Shown: piece by piece, positions 52,374-60,669 of the stretch | Layout of the letters: every line of letters starts with the position of its first letter | How positions within the stretch are numbered: the first letter of the stretch is position 1 | Assembly: GCA_001897535.1 (NCBI GenBank) | Contig: MKTC01000016.1 | Span: 958 to 64,957 of the forward strand | Direction: 5' to 3' | DNA: 64,000 nucleotides | Origin: Bacteroidetes bacterium 37-13 | Lineage (GTDB): Bacteria; Bacteroidota; Bacteroidia; Chitinophagales; LD1 | The notes under the pieces: generated by a model | The model's database searches: none | What the model was told of the DNA's origin: nothing | Seen by the model: only the letters and a program-made list of their open reading frames with translations | Made by a program: the position numbers and the translations under genes

Positions 52374-54251
52374 TTACTCAGCCACGCTTAATTCTTTCAC
52401 ACTTCTTTGAATAAAATCGGTGAGCGCTTTGCCTTTTAGCATACCTTGTGCTAAAAGTGCTAAATCGTAAAGCCGTTTAACTTTTTCGGTAGCATTTTCA
52501 GTTTTTAAAATACCTGAAACAGAGTTGTGATTTGCGTTTACAATCACATTTAATTGTTCTGGCATTTCACCCATAAATGCAAATTGGTTTCCTCCTAATT
52601 TACTCATATCCGCCATTCTGCGCATAAATTCACTTCGTGTAATTTGCACCGGCAATTCATCGGGCGAAAGTGCTTTCACTTCTACTGTTACTTTTTTATC
52701 GTTAATGGTTTCAGTAAAAATACTCTTCACTTTTTCTTCTTCTTCTTTTGATAAAACCGATTGCAACTCATTTTCTTTTTCAATCAATTTATCAACTGTA
52801 TCAGCATCTACGCGTTTAAACACCACATCGCTTTGCTTATATTCTAAATGCTGAATAAAGTGTTGGTCAATTAAAGTATCGAATTGCAACACTTGGTAGT
52901 TGTGGTTCTTAGCCGATTGTATATAGCTATCTTGTCCATCTCTATCAGTTGTGTAAAGCCAAACAATTTTGCCGTTTTTATCTTTCTGAGTTGCAGAAGT
53001 TTTCTCTTTCAATTCATCAAAAGTAAAAAACTCGCCTTCGGTATTTTGATACAAACAGAATTTCTGTGCTGCTTCGTAAAATTTTTCATCGCTCAACATT
53101 CCATATTTTGCAAACACGCCCAAACTTTCCCATTTAGCTTGGAATGCAGCTCTATCTTGTTTAAAAATTTCGTACAACTTGTCGGCTACTTTTTTCACAA
53201 TGTGTTGCGAAATTTTTTTCACGTTAGGATCGCCTTGTAAGTAGCTACGCGAAACGTTTAGCGGAATATCTGGTGAATCAATTACGCCTTGCAATAAGGT
53301 TAAAAATTCAGGTACAATTTGCTCTACCGAATCGGTAACAAAAACTTGATTGCAGTATAAATGAATTTTGTTTCTGTTGAGTTCTACGTTTGGCTTAAAC
53401 TTAGGAAAATATAAAATTCCTTTTAAGTTGAAAGGAAAATCGGTATTGATGTGAATCCAAAATAATGGCGGCTCGCTGAAAGGATAAAGTTCGTTGTAGA
53501 ACTGTGTATAATTTTCATCTTTTAATTCAGATGGCGACTTAACATAAGCAGGAGTGGTATTATTGATTACGTCTGGAACTGCTGTTTTTGTTGGCTTCCC
53601 TTCTGCATCTTTCACTTCTTCATTTTCAACTTCTTTAGTGCCAAAGCGAATTTCAACAGGTAAAAAGCGGCAATATTTTTCCAGCATCGAATGAATTTTC
53701 TGCTCTTCTAAATACTCTTTTGCTTCTTCTGAAATATGAAGAACAATATCTGTTCCGCGAATTTCCTTCTCGGTTGCTTGCAATTCAAACTCGGTAGAGC
53801 CGGTGCAAGCCCAATGTGCCGCAGCTTCATCTTTATAGCTTTTGCTAAAAATTTCCACTTTATCGGCAACCATAAAAGCAGAATAAAATCCCAAGCCAAA
53901 ATGTCCGATAATATTTGCTTTATCTGTGCCTTCAAACTTTTTAATAAACTCTTCGGCACTGGAAAGCGCGATGGTGTTGATGTAGCGCTTCACCTCATCG
54001 GTGGTCATTCCTATTCCTCTATCACTTATGGTAAGTGTTTTTGTTTCCTTGTTTATGCTTATTTCAATAAATAAATCTCCAAGTTCACCTTTCACTTCGC
54101 CCATTGCGGCTAAGCGCTTTAATTTTGTGGTTGCATCTACTGCATTGCTCACCAACTCTCGCAAAAATATTTCTTGCTCGCTGTAAAGAAACTTTTTAAT
54201 AATTGGGAATATATTTTCCGTAGAAACCGAAATGTTGCCTTTTTCCATCAT
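52374..54251 (-). CDS. htpG: Chaperone HtpG (Hsp90)
   Basis: 625-residue bacterial Hsp90. The N-terminal ATPase motifs are FLRELVSNAVDA, DRGIGMT and NIIGHFGLGFYSAFMVADKV. The middle domain has YFPKFKPN and LPLNVSRSYLQGD (seen as IPLNVSRSYLQ). The C-terminal dimerisation part is at 520-625. It helps fold client proteins and responds to stress. A second ATG follows immediately. Upstream, the direct repeat ATTTTGTC-N2-ATTTTGTC (minus strand) may be regulatory. Confidence 0.97.
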   Translation of the reverse strand: MMEKGNISVSTENIFPIIKKFLYSEQEIFLRELVSNAVDATTKLKRLAAMGEVKGELGDLFIEISINKETKTLTISDRGIGMTTDEVKRYINTIALSSAEEFIKKFEGTDKANIIGHFGLGFYSAFMVADKVEIFSKSYKDEAAAHWACTGSTEFELQATEKEIRGTDIVLHISEEAKEYLEEQKIHSMLEKYCRFLPVEIRFGTKEVENEEVKDAEGKPTKTAVPDVINNTTPAYVKSPSELKDENYTQFYNELYPFSEPPLFWIHINTDFPFNLKGILYFPKFKPNVELNRNKIHLYCNQVFVTDSVEQIVPEFLTLLQGVIDSPDIPLNVSRSYLQGDPNVKKISQHIVKKVADKLYEIFKQDRAAFQAKWESLGVFAKYGMLSDEKFYEAAQKFCLYQNTEGEFFTFDELKEKTSATQKDKNGKIVWLYTTDRDGQDSYIQSAKNHNYQVLQFDTLIDQHFIQHLEYKQSDVVFKRVDADTVDKLIEKENELQSVLSKEEEEKVKSIFTETINDKKVTVEVKALSPDELPVQITRSEFMRRMADMSKLGGNQFAFMGEMPEQLNVIVNANHNSVSGILKTENATEKVKRLYDLALLAQGMLKGKALTDFIQRSVKELSVAE

Positions 54252-54293
54252 GCTTTAAATTTTGCTCTCTTTTATTCAAAGAGTGTGCCACAA

Positions 54294-54311
54294 GACAAAA
54301 TATGACAAAAT
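54294..54311 (-). promoter_or_regulatory. 10-bp-period direct repeat upstream of htpG
   Basis: GACAAAAT occurs at 54294-54301 and again at 54304-54311 on the plus strand (ATTTTGTC twice on the gene strand), one helical turn apart, 43-60 bases upstream of htpG. Each copy includes a TTTG that could serve as a -33 element. It may be the site of a heat-shock regulator; none is known to me with this site. Confidence 0.35.
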
Positions 54312-54434
54312 GGCTTTGCTGATTTATTTATAATTACATGAAACAGATTAAGCATACGCCCCCATTCTTCTTAATCTAAATGCTAAATTTGTAGCGATAA
54401 AAATAGGTCATATCAAAACATTTTCAATTAACAG

Positions 54435-54464
54435 TTGTAGAATTGGGCAATAATGCTATTTTTG
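54435..54464 (+). promoter_or_regulatory. Promoter of rpmI-rplT
   Basis: TTG (54435-54437), a 19-base spacer and TATTTTTG (54457-54464), an exact TAnnTTTG, lie 20 bases before the ATG at 54485. Transcription would begin near 54470, so an in-frame ATG at 54443 cannot be the L35 start. Confidence 0.6.
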
Positions 54465-54484
54465 CCCTCCCAAATTTTAAAGCA

Positions 54485-54679
54485 ATGCCTAAGGTTAAAA
54501 CAAATTCAGGAGCTAAGAAGCGTTTCAAAGTTACCGGATCAGGAAAAGTAAAGTATAAAAAAGCTTTTAAACGCCACTTATTGGGGCACAAGAGCAAGGA
54601 TAGAAAGAAAGGCTTAAACATTGATGGAATCGTGCATCCAAGCGATATGCCGAGAGTAAAAGACATGTTGGTGCTGTAA
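54485..54679 (+). CDS. rpmI: Large ribosomal subunit protein bL35
   Basis: 64 residues, [20 protein letters not shown]..., the standard bL35 start with Lys/Arg-rich composition. The start at 54485 agrees with family length and with the promoter position. It is followed by rplT after 33 bases. infC, which usually precedes rpmI, is not upstream here; htpG is divergently transcribed instead. Confidence 0.95.
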   Translation: MPKVKTNSGAKKRFKVTGSGKVKYKKAFKRHLLGHKSKDRKKGLNIDGIVHPSDMPRVKDMLVL

Positions 54680-54712
54680 TAATTTCAAATAAAAAAATTA
54701 AAAAGGTAAGAA

Positions 54713-55057
54713 ATGCCACGTTCAGTAAATTCGGTTGCCAGTCGTGCACGTAGAAAAAAAGTATTAAAAAGCGCGAAAGGTTATTTCCTTTCTCGTAGCA
54801 AGGTTTATACAGTAGCTAAAAACGCTGTTGAAAAAGCAGGTTTATATGCTTATGTAGGCAGAAAACGTAAGAAAAGAGACTTCCGTTCATTGTGGATAGC
54901 ACGTATAAATGCAGCAGTTCGCGAAGAAGGTTTGTCATATTCAAAATTTATTGCTAAACTTGCAGATAAAGGAATTGAGTTGAACAGAAAAGTATTAGCT
55001 GATTTGGCTCTTAATAATCCTGAAGCGTTCAAAGCTATTGTAGCTCAAGTAAAATAA
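54713..55057 (+). CDS. rplT: Large ribosomal subunit protein bL20
   Basis: 114 residues, [24 protein letters not shown]..., full length for bL20 and very basic at the N-terminal half. It binds 23S rRNA early in 50S assembly. In some bacteria L20 represses the operon by binding the leader; here the leader is only about 15 bases, leaving little room for that. A terminator follows. Confidence 0.96.
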   Translation: MPRSVNSVASRARRKKVLKSAKGYFLSRSKVYTVAKNAVEKAGLYAYVGRKRKKRDFRSLWIARINAAVREEGLSYSKFIAKLADKGIELNRKVLADLALNNPEAFKAIVAQVK

Positions 55058-55104
55058 AATAAAAAAACGAATTAAAGAATTCGTGTTTTCATAGGTTCAA
55101 GATT

Positions 55105-55138
55105 GGTCGTTCCCGCAAGGGGCGACCTTTCCTTTTTT
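55105..55138 (+). terminator. Terminator of rpmI-rplT
   Basis: A 9-bp GC-rich stem with two G-U pairs (55105-55113 with 55119-55127) and a 5-base loop is followed by TTTCCTTTTTT. It lies 47 bases after the rplT stop. Confidence 0.82.
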
Positions 55139-55162
55139 AGGTAAGCCTATATTTTTCGCGCT

Positions 55163-55831
55163 ATGGAAATTAAAATAGAAAACAGTTGGAAAGAAGCATT
55201 AGAAAAAGAATTTTCAATGCCCTATTTCCCTATTTTAAAACAAAAAATATTAGCCGAAAAAGCAAAAGGAAAGCGCATTTTCCCGCCCGGAAATTTAATT
55301 TTTAATGCCTTTAATTTAACGCCACTTCCAAGTGTGAAAGTAGTTATACTTGGTCAAGATCCTTATCACGGATTTGGGCAAGCGCATGGGCTTTGCTTTT
55401 CGGTGCCTGCCGGGGTTGCGCCACCGCCTTCACTCAAAAATATTTTTAATGAACTTCGTAACGATTTAGGATTACCAGTTCCATTACACGGTAATTTAGA
55501 AAACTGGGCAAAACAAGGTGTTTTGCTGCTCAACGCCAGCTTAACCGTAAACGAAGCAGAAGCCAATTCTCACGCGGCTTTTGGCTGGCAAATTTTTACC
55601 GATACGGTAATAAAATGTATTTCAGAAAAAAATAGCGGTGTGGTATTTTTGCTATGGGGCAAATTTGCCGCACAAAAAGAAACATTGATTGATAAACAAA
55701 AACATCATGTTTTAAAAGCCGGTCATCCTTCACCACTTTCTGTTACGCTGTTTCGTGGCTGCAAACATTTTTCTAAAACCAACGAGCTGCTGCAACAGCA
55801 AGGTAAAAGCACAATAGACTGGAAATTGTAA
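55163..55831 (+). CDS. ung: Uracil-DNA glycosylase
   Basis: 222 residues, family 1 UDG. The catalytic water-activating motif [19 protein letters not shown] (~63-81), the NASLTVNE segment and the minor-groove loop HPSPLS (with the catalytic His) are complete. It removes uracil from DNA. A TATTTTTC -7-like box ends about 5 bases before the ATG. The gene stands between the ribosomal terminator and ubiE. Confidence 0.96.
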   Translation: MEIKIENSWKEALEKEFSMPYFPILKQKILAEKAKGKRIFPPGNLIFNAFNLTPLPSVKVVILGQDPYHGFGQAHGLCFSVPAGVAPPPSLKNIFNELRNDLGLPVPLHGNLENWAKQGVLLLNASLTVNEAEANSHAAFGWQIFTDTVIKCISEKNSGVVFLLWGKFAAQKETLIDKQKHHVLKAGHPSPLSVTLFRGCKHFSKTNELLQQQGKSTIDWKL

Positions 55832-55911
55832 AATACCAAAATTGCTTTTTGCCAATTTTTAAAACTGTTTACATTTAATGTATTACAAAATACTACTTTA
55901 GCACTTCCAAA

Positions 55912-56652
55912 ATGCAAACGAAAGTAACGCCATACGGGAACACAACTAAAACCAAAAAAGAAGAGGTTGAGGAAATGTTTGACAACATTGCTCACCGCTA
56001 CGATTTTTTGAATCGCCTTTTAAGCTTAGGAATAGACCGCAGTTGGCGCAAAAAGGCAGTTGCCTACATTGGCGAAATTAAGCCAAAGCAAATATTAGAT
56101 GTAGCTTCCGGCACAGGCGATTTTGCATTTGATGCTTTACGCATTCAGCCCGAAAAAGTAATCGGATACGACATTAGCGATGGCATGTTGAAATATGGCA
56201 GAGAGAAAGCGCAGAAAATGGGTGTTTCAAATATTGTAGAATTTGTGAAAGGCGATAGCGAAAAAATTCTTTTTGAAGACAATAAATTTGATGCTATTAC
56301 CGTTGGTTTTGGAGTGCGCAATTTCGAATATTTAGAAGATGGACTTTCTGAAATATACCGCGTTTTAAAACCTGGCGGAAGGCTTGCTATATTAGAAATA
56401 AGCTTGCCAACAAATACTTTTGTACGTTTTTTCTACGACATATATTTCTCACATATTTTGCCTTTTGTAGGGCGAATTTTTTCGCGTGATGTGCGTGCAT
56501 ACACTTATTTGCCCGAAAGTGTAAAAGCATTTCCGCAAGGTTTGGCATTCGTTCAAATTTTAAATACCACAGGTTTTAAAAATGTGGAATGGAAAGCGCT
56601 AACATTAGGAACTTGCGCTTTATATACTGCCGAAAAACACGAAGCGTCATAA
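55912..56652 (+). CDS. ubiE: Demethylmenaquinone / 2-methoxy-6-polyprenyl-benzoquinol methyltransferase
   Basis: 246 residues of the UbiE/MenG family: KEEVEEMFDNIAHRYDFLNRLLSLGID (~20-46), SAM loop ILDVASGTGDFA, and GFGVRNFEYLEDGLSEIYRVLKPGGRL. Given the SDH type and Bacteroidota setting, it likely methylates demethylmenaquinone in the last step of menaquinone synthesis (MenG role). porT follows after 9 bases, an order conserved in Bacteroidota. Confidence 0.95.
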   Translation: MQTKVTPYGNTTKTKKEEVEEMFDNIAHRYDFLNRLLSLGIDRSWRKKAVAYIGEIKPKQILDVASGTGDFAFDALRIQPEKVIGYDISDGMLKYGREKAQKMGVSNIVEFVKGDSEKILFEDNKFDAITVGFGVRNFEYLEDGLSEIYRVLKPGGRLAILEISLPTNTFVRFFYDIYFSHILPFVGRIFSRDVRAYTYLPESVKAFPQGLAFVQILNTTGFKNVEWKALTLGTCALYTAEKHEAS

Positions 56653-56661
56653 TTCAAAAAT

Positions 56662-57345
56662 ATGTTTCAAAGAGTTTTTGTTCTTCTTTTTGTACTTATT
56701 TCAATTAGTGCCAAAGCACAATTTAATGTGCATGAATTAGGCAAAAAACAACTTTATTTTGGTATTGCAGTTGGTGCAAACATGGCAGATTTTACCATTA
56801 TCAGAAAACCAAAATCAATAGAAAACGATACGATAAAAACACTTCGTCCGCGCATGGGACCCGGTTTTAATTTAGGTATTATTTGCAACTACCAATTTCA
56901 TCGCTATTTTGATTTGCGATTTATTCCTACGCTTTCTTTTTCTGATAAAAGCATTGAATACACACAGAAAGGAAGACCTCCTGTGGTGAAGAAAACCATT
57001 CAATCTATCTATCTTGATTTTCCTGTTTTGCTGCGCTACAAAAGTGAGCCGATTAAAGATTTCAGAATTTATGTAATTGCTGGCATACGCTACGATTTCG
57101 ATTTGGCTTCAAACCAAAAAGCGCGCAGAGCTACCGATATTGTAAAGCTAAAAAAACACGACTTGTGTGTGGAAGCCGGTATCGGATTTATGTACTATTT
57201 CCCTTACTTTATTTTAAGTCCCGAAATTAAGTTTACGCATGGCGTATTGAATATTCACGAACCAACCGATGGGTTAATTTATTCGCGCGTTTTAGATAAA
57301 TTATTCTCTCGTGCATTTACGCTTACAATCAACTTAGAAGGTTGA
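56662..57345 (+). CDS. porT: T9SS/gliding protein PorT
   Basis: 227-residue outer-membrane beta-barrel with a signal peptide (ending SAKAQ). FNVHELGKKQLYFGIAVGANMADF and RPRMGPGFNLGIICNYQFHRYFDLRF are typical of PorT, a core type IX secretion component. The position directly after ubiE is the usual one. It serves export of the sorting-domain proteins encoded elsewhere in the window. Its stop overlaps the start of the next gene (TGATG). Confidence 0.9.
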   Translation: MFQRVFVLLFVLISISAKAQFNVHELGKKQLYFGIAVGANMADFTIIRKPKSIENDTIKTLRPRMGPGFNLGIICNYQFHRYFDLRFIPTLSFSDKSIEYTQKGRPPVVKKTIQSIYLDFPVLLRYKSEPIKDFRIYVIAGIRYDFDLASNQKARRATDIVKLKKHDLCVEAGIGFMYYFPYFILSPEIKFTHGVLNIHEPTDGLIYSRVLDKLFSRAFTLTINLEG

Positions 57346-57947
57346 TGATGAAGCCTCTGTTTTACAATCCAAATTTACTACCTGATGTATCAGTTGCTAT
57401 TGTTGAAATTGACACAAGCGGACAAATTTTAAAAGCCGAAGCTCAATCGAAATTTGCGCGTTTTGCTGCCAACATTGCAGCCAACGAAAACTTAGAAATT
57501 ATTAAAACTGAATTAGGGAAACCACTTGCAAAAAACAGCGATTTAAACTTATCACTTTCACACTCCAAATACTGGGGCGCAGCAGCAGTGAGCAAACATC
57601 ATTTATTAGGAATAGATGTTGAAACTTTAGAAAACAGAATAGAGCGAATTGCACATAAATTTTTACAACCTCAAGAGATTGAAAGCATTACCCAAAATAG
57701 AATTGAAATGCTTACACTTTACTGGAGCGCAAAAGAAAGTTTATATAAACTGTATTCAAAAAAACAGTTGGATTTTGCCAATCAACTTTTAATAAAACCA
57801 TTTGAGTTAAACAACGAAGGCGAGTTATTTACCAGTATAAAAATTGATGCACAAACAGAAATAAAAAACATAACATTGAAATATAAATTCTTTGATACGC
57901 ATGTTCTAACAGTGGCAAGTTTGCCACAGGAAATGCTTATTTCTTAA
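57345..57947 (+). CDS. 4'-phosphopantetheinyl transferase superfamily protein
   Basis: 200 residues from the ATG at 57345 (a second ATG follows). GKPLAKNSDLNLSLSHS, GIDVE (~84-88) and WSAKESLYKLYSKK hold the Mg- and CoA-binding residues of Sfp-type transferases. It attaches the phosphopantetheine arm to acyl, aryl or peptidyl carrier proteins. No carrier protein gene is close. The gene overlaps porT by one base and runs 11 bases past the stop of the convergent hypothetical gene. Confidence 0.9.
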   Translation: MMKPLFYNPNLLPDVSVAIVEIDTSGQILKAEAQSKFARFAANIAANENLEIIKTELGKPLAKNSDLNLSLSHSKYWGAAAVSKHHLLGIDVETLENRIERIAHKFLQPQEIESITQNRIEMLTLYWSAKESLYKLYSKKQLDFANQLLIKPFELNNEGELFTSIKIDAQTEIKNITLKYKFFDTHVLTVASLPQEMLIS

Positions 57948-58653
57948 GCGCAAATCTACTCCAAACGGTTTTAATTCTATTTCTCGGAAGCGGAATTTCC
58001 AAACAAATAAAAACAGTTGCTTTTCCTTTTACTTTCTTTATCTCTTTAATCATTTCACCGCTTAGAGTATCGTTTAAAGCGCGCATATTTTTTTGCATTT
58101 TCTTTCTCACAATGGTAAGGCGAACCGCATTTATTTTCTTAGCTGTATCACTGGTTTCTTTCTCGTAAAAAGATACTATCGGACGTTCTAAAAAATCGTT
58201 CTTGTCGTAAGTTTTATTTCGTTCTAATACTAACCCTGAGCCTAATTTTATAATGTTTGTTTTTGGCTTGTAAGCAATAGGATAAAGCTCGCCATCACTC
58301 TTAATCACAAACTCTTTCATGAGCAAAATTCGTGTCTTTTGCTTATTGATAATAATAAACCGAAGTGCTGCTTTTTCTGTGCCTTTAGGCAGTTGTGCCT
58401 TTAGCGTAACCACAATAAAAGAATCGTATAACGTAGCTAAGCCAATATCAAAAAAGGATTGCGAAATTCTGTAACCCGGAGCAATTTCATATTTAAAAAC
58501 ATAATCAGTTCCCGCTTCTAAAGTGTCAATATCCGGATCAATTTTAAGTTCTGGTCGGTTGGCAATAGGAATAAAAATATCCTTTTGGGGTTGAGCAGCT
58601 AAAAAGCAGCTCCAAAGCACAGTAACTAACAAGAAAAAGTATCGAGTAGCCAA
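57937..58653 (-). CDS. Secreted protein of unknown function
   Basis: 238 residues beginning ATRYFFLLVTVLWSCFLAAQ after the start codon, a clear signal peptide cleaved at LAAQ. The start must be the TTG at 58653, because a stop codon lies two codons upstream and no ATG is near. The rest is beta-rich and Lys-rich, with no T9SS domain or catalytic motif that I can identify. It lies between the phosphopantetheinyl transferase and the divergent mreB. Periplasmic or outer-membrane location is likely. Confidence 0.7.
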   Translation of the reverse strand: MATRYFFLLVTVLWSCFLAAQPQKDIFIPIANRPELKIDPDIDTLEAGTDYVFKYEIAPGYRISQSFFDIGLATLYDSFIVVTLKAQLPKGTEKAALRFIIINKQKTRILLMKEFVIKSDGELYPIAYKPKTNIIKLGSGLVLERNKTYDKNDFLERPIVSFYEKETSDTAKKINAVRLTIVRKKMQKNMRALNDTLSGEMIKEIKKVKGKATVFICLEIPLPRNRIKTVWSRFALKK

Positions 58654-58749
58654 TTTTTAAGGGATATTTTATGCTATTATACTTAAAATAAATAATATTG
58701 TTGCATTTCTAAGGAATGAAATAGCTAATAATTTATGTGTTCATAAAAT

Positions 58750-58779
58750 ATGAACAAACTTTTGAAAAACATACATTTG
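58750..58779 (+). promoter_or_regulatory. Promoter of mreB
   Basis: TACATTTG (58772-58779) is an exact TAnnTTTG match. A weak -33 element ATG (58750-58752) stands 19 bases upstream. The box ends 36 bases before the ATG at 58816. Confidence 0.5.
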
Positions 58780-58815
58780 CAGCTCTTTAGCAAACAACGA
58801 AACTTTTTGGGATAA

Positions 58816-59841
58816 ATGGGAATATTTAATTTTCTAACACAAGAAATAGCAATAGATTTAGGTACAGCAAATACGCTTATTGTTCACAACGACCAAGTAG
58901 TGGTTGATGAACCATCTATTGTAGCCATAGACAGGCGCACAGATAAAGTGATTGCAGTTGGGCAACGCGCCATGCAAATGCACGAAAAAACACACGACAA
59001 CATTAAAACAATTCGTCCATTAAAAGATGGCGTAATTGCTGATTTTCAAGCTGCCGAAAATATGATTCGGGAGATGATAAAAATGATTTTTAAAAACAAA
59101 TCAACTTTGTTTCCTCCGCGATTTAAAATGGTAATTTGTATTCCTTCGGGCATTACCGAAGTGGAGAAACGCGCGGTGAAAGACAGTGCAGAACAAGCCG
59201 GAGGTCAAGAAGTGAAAATGATACACGAGCCAATGGCTGCAGCGATTGGAATTGGTATTGATGTGGAAGAGCCAAACGGCAATATGATTATTGATATTGG
59301 CGGTGGCACAACCGAAATTGCAGTTATTGCTCTCAGCGGTATTGTGTGCGACCAAAGTATTCGCGTTGCAGGAGATGAATTTACTTTAGACATTGTAGAT
59401 TACATGCGCAGACAACATAATATGCTTATTGGCGAGCGCACTGCAGAACTCATTAAAATAAATGTAGGCTCAGCACTTACTGATGTTGAAAATCCACCAA
59501 GCGATTTTCCTGTAAATGGAAGAGATTTAATGACCGGAATTCCTAAGCAAATAATTGTTTCTTATTCTGAAGTTGCACATGCTATTGATAAATCAATTTC
59601 AAAAATTGAAGAAGCAATTTTAAAGGCGTTGGAAACCACTCCGCCAGAGCTTGCTGCCGATATTTTTAAAATGGGATTGTACTTAACCGGAGGAGGAGCT
59701 TTGCTTCGCGGCTTAGATAAACGGATTAGCCAAAAAACAAAATTACCTGTTCACGTTGCGGAAGATCCACTTCGCGCTGTGGTTCGCGGCACTGGAATTG
59801 CACTTAAAAACATGGATCGTTTTACTTTCCTTTTAGATTAA
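58816..59841 (+). CDS. mreB: Rod shape-determining protein MreB
   Basis: 341-residue bacterial actin. IAIDLGTANTLI (phosphate 1), IDIGGGTTEIAVIAL (phosphate 2) and LTGGGALLRGLDKRI (adenosine motif) are intact. It polymerises beneath the membrane and guides wall synthesis, implying a rod-like cell. mreC is not directly downstream: the next gene is the convergent mtgA, so the usual mreBCD cluster is broken here. Confidence 0.97.
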   Translation: MGIFNFLTQEIAIDLGTANTLIVHNDQVVVDEPSIVAIDRRTDKVIAVGQRAMQMHEKTHDNIKTIRPLKDGVIADFQAAENMIREMIKMIFKNKSTLFPPRFKMVICIPSGITEVEKRAVKDSAEQAGGQEVKMIHEPMAAAIGIGIDVEEPNGNMIIDIGGGTTEIAVIALSGIVCDQSIRVAGDEFTLDIVDYMRRQHNMLIGERTAELIKINVGSALTDVENPPSDFPVNGRDLMTGIPKQIIVSYSEVAHAIDKSISKIEEAILKALETTPPELAADIFKMGLYLTGGGALLRGLDKRISQKTKLPVHVAEDPLRAVVRGTGIALKNMDRFTFLLD

Positions 59842-59876
59842 GCAACTCCTTTTAAACTAATTTTTTACTTGATTTT

Positions 59877-60578
59877 TTATTTCGGTAAAACCATATAATT
59901 CATTTGCCGAAGAATCCATGCTTTGCGCTTATTTACATAAGCTGTTGGAGCAGAAGCACTCCACTTTCTCGGATTGGGAATAATGGCTGCAATAGCCGCA
60001 GCTTGATTAGCATTTAAGTTCTTTGCCGAAGTATGAAAATAGTAATCGGCAGCAGCATCAACACCATACACACCTTTTCCCGTTTCAATCACATTCAAAT
60101 ACACTTCCAAAATTCTTTCTTTACTCCAAAATATTTCAATTAAAAAAGTGAAGTAAACTTCTAAGCCTTTTCTAAACCAACTTCTTGCAGGAAATAAAAA
60201 AACATTCTTTGCTGTTTGTTGGCTAATGGTGCTGGCACCTCGTAGTTTCTTTTTCTTTTTGCTCACCTGCCTTTCGTTGAATTTTGTTGCTTTTTTTATT
60301 GCTTCAAAATCGAAACCAGAATGGCTAAAAAAGTTTTGATCTTCAGAAGCAATTACAGCGCGTTTCATATTGCTTGAAATATTATTCCACTCAACCCAAT
60401 TCTTTTTAATTCGCGGCTTCTCCCCTGCAATAATTTGTTCCACACTTCGCTGAAGCATAAGTATAGTAAACGGCACAGGCACAAAGCGGAACAATATTGT
60501 AGAACCGATTGAAAGCACAAAAAACCATAGTATGGTTTTCAATAAAAAGACTTTTGCTTTTTTAAAGAAAGGCTTCAC
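59877..60578 (-). CDS. mtgA: Monofunctional biosynthetic peptidoglycan transglycosylase
   Basis: 233 residues. One N-terminal membrane helix (about 12-30) is followed by a GT51 domain: SEDQNFFSHSGFDFEAI with the catalytic Glu, RGASTISQQTAKNVFL, and KERILEVYLNVIETGKGVYG. It polymerises lipid II glycan strands without a transpeptidase domain. The start is GTG at 60578. It is the second GT51 protein in the window (compare 35861-37807) and lies next to mreB, though transcribed toward it. Confidence 0.95.
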   Translation of the reverse strand: MKPFFKKAKVFLLKTILWFFVLSIGSTILFRFVPVPFTILMLQRSVEQIIAGEKPRIKKNWVEWNNISSNMKRAVIASEDQNFFSHSGFDFEAIKKATKFNERQVSKKKKKLRGASTISQQTAKNVFLFPARSWFRKGLEVYFTFLIEIFWSKERILEVYLNVIETGKGVYGVDAAADYYFHTSAKNLNANQAAAIAAIIPNPRKWSASAPTAYVNKRKAWILRQMNYMVLPK

Positions 60579-60669
60579 TTTTTACTATTTGGTCAATTAC
60601 AAACAATACGAATAATATACTTTTTTCAAAATACTTTTTTTTTAAATAACTTTACCTCACTTTCGATAA

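Noticed and set aside
54443-54484. N-terminal extension of bL35 from the ATG at 54443
   Set aside because: It would overlap the promoter and add residues absent from bL35 proteins; the ATG at 54485 fits.
35861-60578. The two GT51 proteins as a recent duplication
   Set aside because: They share only the catalytic motifs; lengths, N-terminal regions and sequence differ too much.
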